Counted from the first letter of the stretch, positions 27,516-37,131 are shown. The stretch is 64,000 nucleotides of DNA from Streptomyces ruber (GCF_014648075.1 NZ_BMQK01000015.1:62001-126000), one strand, 5' to 3'. Notes: generated by a model not told the origin, from the sequence alone. Numbers and translations are program-made.

Positions 27516-29771
27516 GTGAAGATCGCTTTTCTGATCAACAACGCCTACGGCATCGGCGGCACCATCCGCTCGACCGTGAACCTCTCCCGTGCGCTGGCCG
27601 CCCGGCACGACGTCGAGGTGGTCAGCGTGCATCGGGTGAAGGACGAGCCCGCGCTCCCGTTCGACGCGGGGGTGACGTTGACGTCTCTGATCGACATGCG
27701 CGAGGAGAGCCCCGCCTATGCGGGCGGTCATCCCCTGACGCGCCGGCCCTGCACGATGTTCCCCGACACCGGTGCCGCCGTGAACTCCTCCCGTCTGCCC
27801 TACTCGGCGCTCCATGACGAGCGCATCGGCCGGTGGCTGCGCGAGACGGACGCCGACGTGGTGATCGCGACCCGGCCCGACCTCAACGGTTACCTGGCCC
27901 GGGACGGGCGGAGCCGGTACCTGCGCATCGGACAGGAGCATCTCAGTCTCGACGCCCACAATCCCACCCTGAGAGCGCATCAGAACCGCGCGATCGCACG
28001 GCTGGACGCCTTCGTCACTGTGTCGGAGGCTGATGCCGCGCAGTACCGCCGGGCGCTGCCGGGCGCGTCGACCCGGATCCTGTCCATACCCAACAGCGTG
28101 CCCGAACCCGGTGTCGAGCCGTCCGACCGGAACTCGTGCGTCATCGTGGCCGCCGGGCGGCTCGTGGCCGTCAAGCGGTACGACCGGCTGATCGACGCCT
28201 TCGCGAGGATCGCCGACGCCCACCCCTCCTGGACGCTGCGTCTGTACGGGCGCGGACCCGAACGGCCGGCACTGCGACGCCGCATCGACGAGCTCGGTCT
28301 GTACGAGCGGGTGTTCCTCATGGGGCCGGTCTCGCCGATCGAGACCGAGTGGGCCAAGGGCGCCATCGCCGCGGTCTCCTCCGACATGGAGTCCTTCGGT
28401 ATGACCATCGTCGAGGCCATGCACTGCGGTGTGCCGGTCGTCTCCGTGGACTGTCCGCATGGTCCGAGAGAGATCATCGAGCATGGTTCCAACGGGCTGC
28501 TCGTGCCGCTGGACGGGGACGGGGACAGGGACGGTGTGGAGGGTCTCGCGGCGGCTCTCGGCCGTCTCATGGCCGATCCGGATCTGCGCGCGCGGCTGGG
28601 CGCTGCCGCCCGTGCGCGAGCCGGCGCCTACGCGCCCCCCGCGGTGGCCCGCCGGTACGAGGAGCTGTTGCGTGAGCTGCACGGCGCGCGCGGCAGGAGG
28701 GCGGCGCGCGCTGTCGGGCGGGGCTTCCTGTTCGCCCGGCTGCGTGCGGCGCTGCCTTCCGTCAGGCTCGGTCGGCCGCGCGCACCAGCCGTCGTACCGG
28801 AGCCTGAGCCCTCTCCGGTGCCCGCCGTGCGTCCGCTCGCCTTCGCCCGGGCCGGCGCCGACGGGAGCATCGGCGTCCGGCTGGACGTCTCGTCCCTGCC
28901 GCCGGGACCGCTGGACTTCCTGGCGCGGCTGCGCAACGACCCGAAGAAACGGCACATTCGTGTTTCGGTGCCTGACGGTGACGCGGTCGCGGACGGTGAC
29001 GCGGTTCCCGAGGGGGCGGCTCCCGGTGCGCCCGATGCTGATGGTGTCCGGGTCATGCTCGATCCGGCCGGTCATGAGCTCGCCGAGGGGCGCTGGGACT
29101 GCTACGTGGTCCCCCGGGGCGCGACGGCCGGGCGGACGCGTCTGATCAGTGGGCTCGCCGAGCGGTCGCGGAGAGTCGGCCGGCTCCCCACCGTCGTCGG
29201 CGGCCACGTGACCTCCTGGCTGCCCTACACCACCACCGACGGGTTCCTGGCCCTGCGCGTCTGGCGGCGTTCCGCGCACGCCGAGGTCACCGGCGTCGTC
29301 ATCGGCGACGACCACGCCACCGTCTCCGGACGGCTCCTGTGCGGTGATCCTGGAGCGGACATGCTGCGGGACGCCTCGGTGGTCGCCGTCTCGCGTCAGG
29401 GCGAGGCGTACGACTTCACGCTGCCGGTCGTTCCCCTCGCCCTCCCCCCTCCTGTCCCCGACGGTCCCGGGGATCGCGGAGAGGGTCTCTGCTTCTCGTT
29501 CACCGTCCCGTACGACCGGGCTGTGGCCCTGCGCGGCATCGAGCATGAGCACAAGGACGAGCACGGCCTGTGGGACTTCCGCCTCCGCCTGACACCCGCC
29601 GGTGCGCCCGTTCGCGTCGGCCGTATCGGTGGGGACGTCGTCGACCGGAAGAAGATCGATGTCCTTCCCGCCGTCCGCCTTCCTCACCCGGAGCGGGGAG
29701 ACACGCGCGTGAAACCGTTCTTCACGGTCACCAACGACCTGGCGCTGAGTCTCCGGAACGTCGCCCTCTGA
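27516..29771 (+). CDS. GT4-family glycosyltransferase with C-terminal extension
   Basis: A 751-residue protein. Residues 1-395 are a GT-B fold GT4 transferase: GIGGTIRSTVNL near the start, VAAGRLVAVKRYDRLIDAF (start of the donor domain), and the E-x7-E signature ESFGMTIVE. The C-terminal 350 residues are a beta-rich domain I do not recognise; it resembles extensions in transferases that modify polyol-phosphate (teichoic acid-type) polymers, which is an inference. GTG 27516 follows GGCGAGGAG. The gene stands alone between a tRNA and a TrkA-type gene and looks like an accessory insertion next to the tRNA. Confidence 0.82.
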   Translation: MKIAFLINNAYGIGGTIRSTVNLSRALAARHDVEVVSVHRVKDEPALPFDAGVTLTSLIDMREESPAYAGGHPLTRRPCTMFPDTGAAVNSSRLPYSALHDERIGRWLRETDADVVIATRPDLNGYLARDGRSRYLRIGQEHLSLDAHNPTLRAHQNRAIARLDAFVTVSEADAAQYRRALPGASTRILSIPNSVPEPGVEPSDRNSCVIVAAGRLVAVKRYDRLIDAFARIADAHPSWTLRLYGRGPERPALRRRIDELGLYERVFLMGPVSPIETEWAKGAIAAVSSDMESFGMTIVEAMHCGVPVVSVDCPHGPREIIEHGSNGLLVPLDGDGDRDGVEGLAAALGRLMADPDLRARLGAAARARAGAYAPPAVARRYEELLRELHGARGRRAARAVGRGFLFARLRAALPSVRLGRPRAPAVVPEPEPSPVPAVRPLAFARAGADGSIGVRLDVSSLPPGPLDFLARLRNDPKKRHIRVSVPDGDAVADGDAVPEGAAPGAPDADGVRVMLDPAGHELAEGRWDCYVVPRGATAGRTRLISGLAERSRRVGRLPTVVGGHVTSWLPYTTTDGFLALRVWRRSAHAEVTGVVIGDDHATVSGRLLCGDPGADMLRDASVVAVSRQGEAYDFTLPVVPLALPPPVPDGPGDRGEGLCFSFTVPYDRAVALRGIEHEHKDEHGLWDFRLRLTPAGAPVRVGRIGGDVVDRKKIDVLPAVRLPHPERGDTRVKPFFTVTNDLALSLRNVAL

Positions 29772-29880
29772 GTACAGGGGACTCACGGGTCACTCGCCCT
29801 GCTCCTCACCGGGTCACTCACCGGGGCTCTCACGGGATCACTCTGGCCCCACGCACAACCGTGCGGCAGTCTGTTGCCCC

Positions 29881-31986
29881 GTGGGGAGCCTTCCGTATCA
29901 AAGCGCAGCGCAGCCGGGTACGTCGCAGCAGACGATCTCGCTGCAGAGGACGCAGAGGACGACGCAGAGGACGACGCAGAGGACATCGCAGCGGAGCGGA
30001 TCGCTCGCCTCCGGGGCGCACATGGTGGTGTGCGGTGACGACGGGCTCGCGCACCGGCTGGCGGCCGAGTTGCGCGTCGTCTACCGGGAGCAGGTGACCC
30101 TCGTCGTACCGCCGAGCGAGCGGGTCGCGCGGCAGCCGGTGGTGGGGCGGGCCCGGACCTCGGGGCTGCTGGACCGGTTCTCCGCCGTCGTCAACCGGAA
30201 CGCCGGCAGCGGTGACGCGCAGGTCGCCGACTCCTCGGACGGCTCCGGGACCCGGGGAGGCCGCAGCGGGCCCCCGGAGCGGGTGATGCAGGCCGCGGAG
30301 GCCGACGAGGACGTGCTGGCCGAGGCGGGTGTGGAGCGGGCCGCCGCGCTGGCGCTCGTGTACGACGACGACGAGACCAACATCCGGGCCGCGCTCACCG
30401 CCCGGCGGCTGAACCCCCGGCTGCGGATCGTCCTGCGGCTCTACAACCGGCGGCTGGGCCAGCACATCGAGGAGCTGCTCGACCAGGCGTCGGCCCTCGC
30501 CGTCGGGGACGGCGACACATCGGGTACCGGCGCCCGGGGCCGTTACGGCTTCGACGCCCTCACCACCGTGCTCTCCGACGCCGACACGGCCGCGCCCGCG
30601 CTGGCCGCCACCGCCGTCGCGGGCACCAGCAAGGTCGTACGGGCGGACGGGCTCATGCTGCGGGCCGTGGAGCGCCAGCCCGGGCAGCGCGGCCGGGGGG
30701 CCGGGCTGTGCACGCTGGCCCTGCTGTCCACGACGACCAGCGACCCCGCCGGGGACGAGGGGTCCGAGGGCAGCGGGGCGCGGGGGCCGCAGCTGCTGCC
30801 CGACGAGAGGGAGGCGGCCGCGGCGGAGGGGCGCGGGAGCGTCGTGCTGGAGACCGTGTCGTACGCGGGGCCCGCGCTGCCTCCCGGGCGGCGGGTCCTG
30901 CCGTTGGAGGCGGTGCAGTCGCTGTTCTCGCGGCGGTTGCGGTGGTCGTTCGCGGGACTGGTGGCGTGTGTGGTGGCGCTGGCCGTGGCGCAGGTGGTGA
31001 TCACCGATGAGCATCCGCTGCACGCGACGTACGTGACGCTCCTCGATCTCTTCGCGATCAACGAACCGGCGCTCGACGGATCGCCGGGCGAGCAGGTGCT
31101 GCAACTGCTGTCCGGGCTGATGGGGCTGTTGTTGCTGCCGGTGCTGCTGGCCGCCGTGCTGGAGGCGCTGGGGACGTTCCGCAGCAACACGGCGCTGCGC
31201 CGGCCGCCCCGCGGGCTGTCGGGGCACGTGGTGCTGCTCGGGCTCGGCAAGATCGGCACGCGGGTGCTGACCCAGCTGCGGGAGCTGCACATCCCCGTGG
31301 TGTGCGTCGAGGCGGACCCGGAGGCGCGGGGTACGGCGGTGGCACGGCGGCTGCGCGTCCCGGTGATCCTGGGGGACGTCACGCAGGAAGGGGTCCTGGA
31401 GGCGGCGAAGATCCACCGGGCGCACGCGCTGCTGGCGCTGACCAGCGAGGACACGACGAATCTGGAGGCCGCGCTGTACGCGCGCTCGCTGCGGCCCGAC
31501 CTGCGCGCGGTGCTCCGGCTGTACGACGACGACTTCGCCACCGCCGTGTACCGCACGCTGCGAGCCGCGCACCCGCAGGCGCTGACCAGGAGCCGGAGCG
31601 TGTCGCACCTGGCGGCACCCGCGTTCGCCGGGGCCATGATGGGACGGCAGATCCTGGGGGCCATACCGGTCGAGCGGCGGGTGCTGCTGTTCGCGGCCGT
31701 CGAGGTGGAGGGGCACCCGCAGTTGGAGGGGCGGACCGTGGGCGAGGCGTTCCACGCCGGGTCCTGGCGGGTGCTGGCCCTGGACACCACGGACCCGGCC
31801 GAGCGCACGGCCGACCTCTCCGCCCCGCGCGGTCCGGACGCGTCCGGCGGGCCGTCCGGACTGGTCTGGGACCTGCCCCCCACGTATGTGCTCCGCAGAC
31901 AGGACCGGGTGGTGCTGGCCGCCACGCGCCGCGGACTGGCGGAGTTCCTGGGTCGCCGGCCGGGGGCGGGCGGCGGACACGGGTGA
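29881..31986 (+). CDS. Double-RCK (TrkA-like) NAD-binding membrane protein
   Basis: A 701-residue protein. A first Rossmann-like domain begins near AHMVVCGDDGLAHRLAAEL. Two hydrophobic helices follow in the middle (WSFAGLVACVVALAV and LLSGLMGLLLLPVLL), then a second complete RCK domain with LLGLGKIGTRVL. The layout resembles CASTOR/Pollux-type or TrkA-N channel regulators; an ion (K+) role is inferred from family. The start is unclear: GTG 29881 has no ribosome site, and the first 45 residues are a QRTQRTTQRT repeat. ATG 30022 is an alternative. Confidence 0.8.
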   Translation: MGSLPYQSAAQPGTSQQTISLQRTQRTTQRTTQRTSQRSGSLASGAHMVVCGDDGLAHRLAAELRVVYREQVTLVVPPSERVARQPVVGRARTSGLLDRFSAVVNRNAGSGDAQVADSSDGSGTRGGRSGPPERVMQAAEADEDVLAEAGVERAAALALVYDDDETNIRAALTARRLNPRLRIVLRLYNRRLGQHIEELLDQASALAVGDGDTSGTGARGRYGFDALTTVLSDADTAAPALAATAVAGTSKVVRADGLMLRAVERQPGQRGRGAGLCTLALLSTTTSDPAGDEGSEGSGARGPQLLPDEREAAAAEGRGSVVLETVSYAGPALPPGRRVLPLEAVQSLFSRRLRWSFAGLVACVVALAVAQVVITDEHPLHATYVTLLDLFAINEPALDGSPGEQVLQLLSGLMGLLLLPVLLAAVLEALGTFRSNTALRRPPRGLSGHVVLLGLGKIGTRVLTQLRELHIPVVCVEADPEARGTAVARRLRVPVILGDVTQEGVLEAAKIHRAHALLALTSEDTTNLEAALYARSLRPDLRAVLRLYDDDFATAVYRTLRAAHPQALTRSRSVSHLAAPAFAGAMMGRQILGAIPVERRVLLFAAVEVEGHPQLEGRTVGEAFHAGSWRVLALDTTDPAERTADLSAPRGPDASGGPSGLVWDLPPTYVLRRQDRVVLAATRRGLAEFLGRRPGAGGGHG
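29943..29990 (+). repeat. 12-bp tandem repeat in the N-terminal coding region
   Basis: GCAGAGGAC, then GCAGAGGACGAC twice and GCAGAGGACATC. It encodes the QRTQRTTQRT stretch of the TrkA-like protein. Confidence 0.85.
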
Positions 31987-32046
31987 GGCACGGCTCGTGC
32001 CGGGAGCCGCACCCCACCGCCCGCCCCTCGCCCCCGGGCAGGGCCC

Positions 32047-33921
32047 TCAGGACCGCCCGAGGTGTCTCCGGGCGAAGTCCAGCTCCAGGCGCACCTGCTT
32101 GATGCGTTCGTCGACCACGAGGGAGCCGTGGCCCGCGTCGTAGCGGTAGACCTCGTGCGGCGCGCCGCGGGCGACCAGGCGGTCGACGTAGTTGTCGACC
32201 TGGCGGATCGGACAGCGCGGGTCGTTGACGCCCGCCGAGATGTAGACCGGCGCCTTGACCCGGTCCACGTACGTCAGCGGCGACGAGGCCTCGAAGCGCT
32301 CGGGCACCTCCTCGGGCGTACCGCCGAGAAGCGTGCGGTCCATGGCCTTCAGAGCCTCCATCTCGTCGTGGTAGGCCGTGACGTAGTCGGCGACGGGGAC
32401 GGCCGCGATGCCGAGGGCCCAGTGGTCCGGCTGGGTGCCGAGGCCGAGGAGCGTCAGGTAGCCGCCCCAGGAGCCGCCCGTGAGGATCAGCCGGGACGGG
32501 TCGGCGACACCGGAGGTCACCGCCCACTCCCGCACCGCCGCGATGTCCTCCAGCTCGATGAGGCCGACACGGTGCTTCAGGGCGTCCGTCCAGGCACGGC
32601 CGTACCCCGTGGAGCCGCGGTAGTTGATCCGGATCACCGCGTACCCGTGGTCGAGCCAGGCCGCCGGGCCCGCCGCGAACGAGTCGCTGTCGTGCCAGGT
32701 CGGGCCGCCGTGGATGTCGAAGACGGTGGGGTAGGGGCCGTCGACGCCCCGCGGGCGCTGGACCAGGGCGTGGATACGGCCGCCCGGGCCCTCCACCCAG
32801 ACGTCCTCCACCGGCACCGAACCGGGGCACTTCACGGGCTCCCGACCAGCACCACCAGTACCACCGGTGGTGACCGGCGGCGGGTCGAGGACGACCTCGC
32901 CCGTCGTCGAGCGCACCGCCGGCGGCTCGGCGGCCGACGACCACAGGTACTCCACGCTGCCGTCCGGGCGGGCCGTCGCCCCCGAGACCGTGCCCGGCGG
33001 GGTCGGCACCCGGGTGAGGCCGCGGTCGGCCAGGTCGTACCGGTAGAGCTCGCTGCGCGCCTCGAAGCTGTGCACGACGAGCAGCGCGGAGCCGTCCGGG
33101 TACCACTCGGCGCTCAGGTCGCCCGGCAACTGTGCCGCGATGCCCAGGTCGGTCTCCTCGCCGGAGGCGACGTCCCAGACCAGCGGCTCCCAGCGGCCGC
33201 CCCGCTGGTGGCCGACGAGCAGGCGCGTGTCCCCCTCGACCGGGGCGAAGCCCAGCACTTCCAGGCCCAGCTCGACCGTGCCGCCCTTGGTGTCGTCCAG
33301 CTCCGCGACCGCCGTGCCGTCCAGGCGCAGCACCCGCAGTGCCGAGTGCATCGCGTCGCCGTGCTCGGTGTGCTCGATCGCGATCAGCGATCCGTCGTGC
33401 GAGAGGTCGCCGACGCCGGCCGACTCCCGGTGCCGGTAGATCTCGACGGGCTCCTGGCCCTGCCGGGAGACGTGGATCGTGGAGCCGTCCTCGTCCGTGG
33501 AACGGCCGATCACCGCCGTACGTCCGTCCCGGGCGATCGCGAGGCCCGCCGGGTAGGAGTGGTCCAGGCCCGGCGCGGCCTCCTCGTCCGGACCGCCGTG
33601 GAACGGCTGGCGCCGCCACACCCCGAACTCGTCGCCGTCCTTGTCGTCGAACCACCAGACCCACTCGCCGTCCGGCGAGAGCACACCGTCCGTCGTGCCG
33701 TTCGCCCGGTCGGTGACCTGGCGGCGCTCCCCCGTCACGCGGTCCCACGCGTAGAGCTCGTACGTCCCCGTCACATTGGACACGAACAGCGAGCGGTGGG
33801 GCGCGTCCTCCGCCCACTCCGGCAGCGACACCCGGGGCGCGCGGAAGCGCTTCTCCCAGTCGGGCATCGATCCGCTCTGTTCCCGCGGTTCCTGCGGGGT
33901 GGATCCGTTGCTCTCAGTCAT
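32047..33921 (-). CDS. S9-family prolyl oligopeptidase-like serine peptidase
   Basis: A 624-residue cytosolic protein with an N-terminal beta-propeller (about 40-360; repeats such as LSPDGEWVWWFDD and DLSHDGSLIAIEH) and a C-terminal alpha/beta hydrolase. The catalytic triad is Ser484 in GGSWGGY, Asp567 in GVNDPRCP and His598 in DAGHGS, in the order expected for S9C acylaminoacyl-peptidase types. No signal peptide. A PPPVTTGGTGGAG insertion links the two domains. The start at ATG 33921 opens with a polar tail. Divergent from the SURF1 gene. Confidence 0.92.
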   Translation of the reverse strand: MTESNGSTPQEPREQSGSMPDWEKRFRAPRVSLPEWAEDAPHRSLFVSNVTGTYELYAWDRVTGERRQVTDRANGTTDGVLSPDGEWVWWFDDKDGDEFGVWRRQPFHGGPDEEAAPGLDHSYPAGLAIARDGRTAVIGRSTDEDGSTIHVSRQGQEPVEIYRHRESAGVGDLSHDGSLIAIEHTEHGDAMHSALRVLRLDGTAVAELDDTKGGTVELGLEVLGFAPVEGDTRLLVGHQRGGRWEPLVWDVASGEETDLGIAAQLPGDLSAEWYPDGSALLVVHSFEARSELYRYDLADRGLTRVPTPPGTVSGATARPDGSVEYLWSSAAEPPAVRSTTGEVVLDPPPVTTGGTGGAGREPVKCPGSVPVEDVWVEGPGGRIHALVQRPRGVDGPYPTVFDIHGGPTWHDSDSFAAGPAAWLDHGYAVIRINYRGSTGYGRAWTDALKHRVGLIELEDIAAVREWAVTSGVADPSRLILTGGSWGGYLTLLGLGTQPDHWALGIAAVPVADYVTAYHDEMEALKAMDRTLLGGTPEEVPERFEASSPLTYVDRVKAPVYISAGVNDPRCPIRQVDNYVDRLVARGAPHEVYRYDAGHGSLVVDERIKQVRLELDFARRHLGRS

Positions 33922-34093
33922 GGCCCCATACTGCCCGCCCCGGCGGACATCTGGCCGTCGAGGTCCGCAGCCTGGGGAAAACTCGGCCCTCGCGTGAACG
34001 GCGATCACCCACACGAGCGAGCCGCACGGAACCGGACTCCCAGAACCGGCCCCGCCCGGTGACGTCGCCCGGCTGCCCCGTACCGTTGAGGGC

Positions 34094-34918
34094 GTGTACC
34101 GGTTCCTGCTGACGCCCCGCTGGTGGGGGATCAACATCTTCGTGTTGCTGGCCATCCCCTTCTGCGTCTTCATGGGGTCATGGCAGCTGAGTCGGTTCGA
34201 GGACCGGGTGGAGACCCACCGGGCGGCGGACGAACAGGCCGAGGTGGCGAAGCACGAGACGGCCCGGCCGCTGGACGAGCTGCTGCCCGTGGACAAGGAG
34301 ACCTCCGGCCGGCAGGTCACGGCGACGGGCCGGTACGGCACACAGCTGCTGGTGCCGGAACGGAAGCTGGACGACCGGCGCGGGTACTACGTGCTGACGC
34401 TGCTGCGCACCGACGACGGCCGTTCGCTGCCCGTCGTACGGGGCTGGCTGCCCGGTACGGCGGACCCGGCGAAGGCACCGGCCGCGCCCACCGGCGAGGT
34501 GACGGTCACCGGCGCCCTCCAGGCGTCCGAGACCCCCGGCTCGAACGGAGTGCCCTCGCTCGGCGGCCTGCCCGAGGGCCAGACCGGGGCGATCAGCGCG
34601 GCCTCGCTGATCAACCTGGTGCAGGACGACCTGTACGACGCGTGGATCACGCTCACCGAGGCCGATTCCGGGATGACGGCCGTGCCCGCTACCGCGCCCA
34701 ATGACACGGGCCTGGACCTGAAGGCGTTCCAGAACCTGGGTTACACCGGTGAGTGGTTCGTCTTCGCGGGCTTCGTTCTCTTCATGTGGTTCCGGCTGTT
34801 CCGCCGCGAGGTGGAGTCCGTCCGCGACGCCCGGCTCGGACTGATCACCGAGGGCGGCGAGTCCGCGGCCACGGGGACACCGGCCCGGGACTCCGGCCGG
34901 CAGGGTGAGCCCGTGTAG
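34094..34918 (+). CDS. SURF1-family cytochrome oxidase assembly protein
   Basis: A 274-residue membrane protein with the typical SURF1 layout: a helix near each end (about 12-30 and 216-233) around an extracytoplasmic loop containing GRYGTQLLVPERKLDDRRGY and LPVVRGWLP. SURF1 proteins help insert heme a into subunit I of aa3 oxidase. GTG 34094 lies exactly 7 nt after TACCGT (34081-34086), a leaderless pattern. The C-tail (240-274) is polar and acidic. Confidence 0.92.
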   Translation: MYRFLLTPRWWGINIFVLLAIPFCVFMGSWQLSRFEDRVETHRAADEQAEVAKHETARPLDELLPVDKETSGRQVTATGRYGTQLLVPERKLDDRRGYYVLTLLRTDDGRSLPVVRGWLPGTADPAKAPAAPTGEVTVTGALQASETPGSNGVPSLGGLPEGQTGAISAASLINLVQDDLYDAWITLTEADSGMTAVPATAPNDTGLDLKAFQNLGYTGEWFVFAGFVLFMWFRLFRREVESVRDARLGLITEGGESAATGTPARDSGRQGEPV

Positions 34919-35008
34919 TACGCGGCATCTCGCCGATCAACGGTCGGGCGGAGCGGCCGGGCCGTGGGGTCGGTGCCAGCGGTCGGACGACGCGGGCGGG
35001 ACGTGCGG

Positions 35009-36457
35009 TCAGGATCGCGCCAGCAGGCCCGTCCAGTAGATCGTGCCCGCGCACGCGTTGCGCACGGTCACCGTGGCGGACGGTGCGCCGCCCGGCGCCG
35101 TGTGCGTGACCGCGACGCTGCCCTCGGCGATGTCCTCCCCCTTGAGGAGCTGCGTCGTCGTACCGGTGCCCTCGGTGGCGGTATCCTCGCTGTCGGGGAC
35201 GCTGTCGGTGGGGCTCGGGTCCGGGGACGGAGCGTCGGTTCCGCCGCCACCGCCGCCGCCTCCGGTGGTGGGACAGGGCTCCGAGGGCACCCAGGCGAAC
35301 TTCACCTCGTACCCGCCGCCCGGCTGGAGCACCATCTGGGAGAGCGCGAGCGCGGGGTCGGGCAGCCCGGTGGCCGCGTCCCCCACGACGTGTCCGGCCA
35401 CGAGGACCCTGGACGGGTCCGCCGCGCCCATGGCCGCCGGGCTCACGGTGCCGGTGCCGGAGACGGTGCAGCTGTCGCCGGAGACGTTGGCCACGCGGAA
35501 GGTGCCGTACACGGCGCCGGTGGCGTCCGGGGCGCCCAGGTTCGCGTACGCGCCGCCGAGCTGTGCCGCCGTACAGACCTGGACGGAGCCGGTGGGCGGC
35601 GTCACGGTCGCCTCGGGGTTCTCCGGGCCCCGGGTCGTGGCCTCGTCCTCCTTCTGCTTCTTCTCCGCGCCGCTCTCCTCCTCGGTGTCCTCGGGGGAGC
35701 CGGTGGAGCCGCTGGACGCGCTGGCGGTGCCGCTGTCCTCCGGGCCCTGGCCTCTGCTTCCCTGCGCGTCCTGGGAGTTGCCGACCGTGGCGGTGTTGGC
35801 GTCGGAGCCGGTGGAGTGGGAGACGTGGACGACGGCGGGGATCGCCGTGCCGACGAACAGCACGGCGGCCGCCATGCCGACGACGGCCTGCCGCTTGCGC
35901 GCCCGCCGGGCGGGGACGGCCCGCCGCAGGTGTTCCAGCGTGCCGTCGCGTGGCTCGATCCCGTCGACGGCGTGCTGCAGCAGCCTGCGCAGTGCCAGCT
36001 CGTCCCCGATGAGCGTGTCGGAGCCGGCTATGTCGGCGGTGTCGGCCTTGCCGGAGCCGGGCGCGCCGACGGTGTCACCCCTGCCGGAACCGGACGCGCC
36101 GACGGTGTCACCCCTGCCGGAACCGGACGCGCCGACGGTGTCACCCCTGCCGGAACCGGACGCGCCGACGGTGTCACCCCTGCCGGATCCGGACGCGCCG
36201 ACGGTGGCCTCGCCGGCACCGGACCCGTCGCCGTCGTACCTGCCGGGGCCGGGCTCTCCGTCGGGGTGGTCGTGGTGTTCCGGACCCTGGCTCGCGGGGC
36301 CCTGTTCGTCGGGGCCGTGGTTCACAGTTCCGTTCCCAGCGTGCGTTCGATGGTGAGCGTGCGCCTCGTGCCGATCGCGCTCCTGCGCGCCGTCTTCCGC
36401 ACGGTCCTGTCCGACCTCGCGCTCGCGCTCGTGTTCGCGCCCTTCCTGGCCACTCAT
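35009..36457 (-). CDS. Sigma-linked single-pass membrane protein with repeats
   Basis: A 482-residue protein whose ATG overlaps the sigma factor TGA (ATGA at 36454-36457). The cytoplasmic N-half is charged, with His/Glu/Arg-rich and GASGSGRGDTV repeats. Then comes LALRRLLQHAVDGIEPRDGTL, a transmembrane helix (VVGMAAAVLFVGTAIPAVV), a Ser/Thr/Glu linker, and an outer domain with VCTAAQLGGAYANL and paired cysteines that looks DUF4232-like. Coupling to an ECF sigma gene suggests an anti-sigma or sensor role, but no ZAS zinc motif is present. The repeat block is an obvious site of length change. Confidence 0.82.
   Translation of the reverse strand: MSGQEGREHEREREVGQDRAEDGAQERDRHEAHAHHRTHAGNGTVNHGPDEQGPASQGPEHHDHPDGEPGPGRYDGDGSGAGEATVGASGSGRGDTVGASGSGRGDTVGASGSGRGDTVGASGSGRGDTVGAPGSGKADTADIAGSDTLIGDELALRRLLQHAVDGIEPRDGTLEHLRRAVPARRARKRQAVVGMAAAVLFVGTAIPAVVHVSHSTGSDANTATVGNSQDAQGSRGQGPEDSGTASASSGSTGSPEDTEEESGAEKKQKEDEATTRGPENPEATVTPPTGSVQVCTAAQLGGAYANLGAPDATGAVYGTFRVANVSGDSCTVSGTGTVSPAAMGAADPSRVLVAGHVVGDAATGLPDPALALSQMVLQPGGGYEVKFAWVPSEPCPTTGGGGGGGGTDAPSPDPSPTDSVPDSEDTATEGTGTTTQLLKGEDIAEGSVAVTHTAPGGAPSATVTVRNACAGTIYWTGLLARS
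36063..36210 (-). repeat. 33-bp coding tandem repeat, about 4.5 copies
   Basis: Units begin at 36063, 36096, 36129, 36162 and 36195. The first four are identical or nearly so over 33 bp. Each encodes 11 residues (GASGSGRGDTV) in the cytoplasmic part of the sigma-linked membrane protein. Confidence 0.95.
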
Positions 36458-37131
36458 GCCGATGACCCCATGGCGACCCTGAGCGCCGCGATGCCGCGCG
36501 AGCCGTACGCCTTGACGGAGCCCAGCGATATGCCGAGCGCCTCGGCGACCTGCGCCTCGGTCATGTCCGCGAAGTAGCGCAGCACCAGCACCTCGCGCTG
36601 GCGCCGCTGGAGGCCCTTCATCGCCTTGATCAAGGAGTCGCGCTCCAGCTGGTCGTACGCGCCCTCCTCCGCGCTCGCCATGTCCGGCATCGGCTTCGAC
36701 AGCAGTTTCAGGCCGAGGATGCGGCGGCGCAGTGCCGAACGGGAGAGGTTCACGACCGTCTGGCGCAGGTACGCCAGCGTCTTCTCCGGGTCGCGCACCC
36801 GCTTGCGCGCCGAGTGCACGCGGATGAAGGCCTCCTGGACGACGTCCTCGCAGGACGCGGTGTCGTCGAGCAGGAGTGCCGCGAGACCGAGGAGCGAGCG
36901 GTAGTGCGCGCGGTAGGTCTCGGTGAGGTGGTCGACGGTGGTGCCCAACGCCGTTTCGGCGGTGGTCTCTTCGGCGCCGTCGCGCTGACCGGGAATGCGG
37001 GCGGGCCGCGCTGCGGGCATGGGCGCGATCACCGGCATGCCGCCGGGTGCGCCGGGCATGCGGGGACGGCGGGGCGGACGCAGGGCGGGGCCTGCCGTCT
37101 GGACCGCGGTGAAGTCGAGTACCTCTGCCAC
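36454..37131 (-). CDS. ECF RNA polymerase sigma factor, SigE-family type
   Basis: A 225-residue sigma-70 family protein with only regions 2 and 4. Region 2 carries CEDVVQEAFIRVH and region 4 carries QREVLVLRYFADMTEAQVAEALGISLGSVK. It belongs to the actinobacterial SigE-family ECF type. About 70 N-terminal Pro/Arg-rich residues precede region 2, longer than usual, so an internal start is possible. GTG 37131 has no clear ribosome site. It is coupled to a membrane protein (ATGA) that probably controls it. Confidence 0.93.
   Translation of the reverse strand: MAEVLDFTAVQTAGPALRPPRRPRMPGAPGGMPVIAPMPAARPARIPGQRDGAEETTAETALGTTVDHLTETYRAHYRSLLGLAALLLDDTASCEDVVQEAFIRVHSARKRVRDPEKTLAYLRQTVVNLSRSALRRRILGLKLLSKPMPDMASAEEGAYDQLERDSLIKAMKGLQRRQREVLVLRYFADMTEAQVAEALGISLGSVKAYGSRGIAALRVAMGSSA

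Noticed and set aside
27375..29786. An 803-residue minus-strand frame over the glycosyltransferase
   Set aside because: The plus strand has clear GT4 motifs and a ribosome site; the minus frame has neither.
36063..36210. Possible CRISPR array
   Set aside because: The repeats are adjacent without spacers and lie inside a reading frame.
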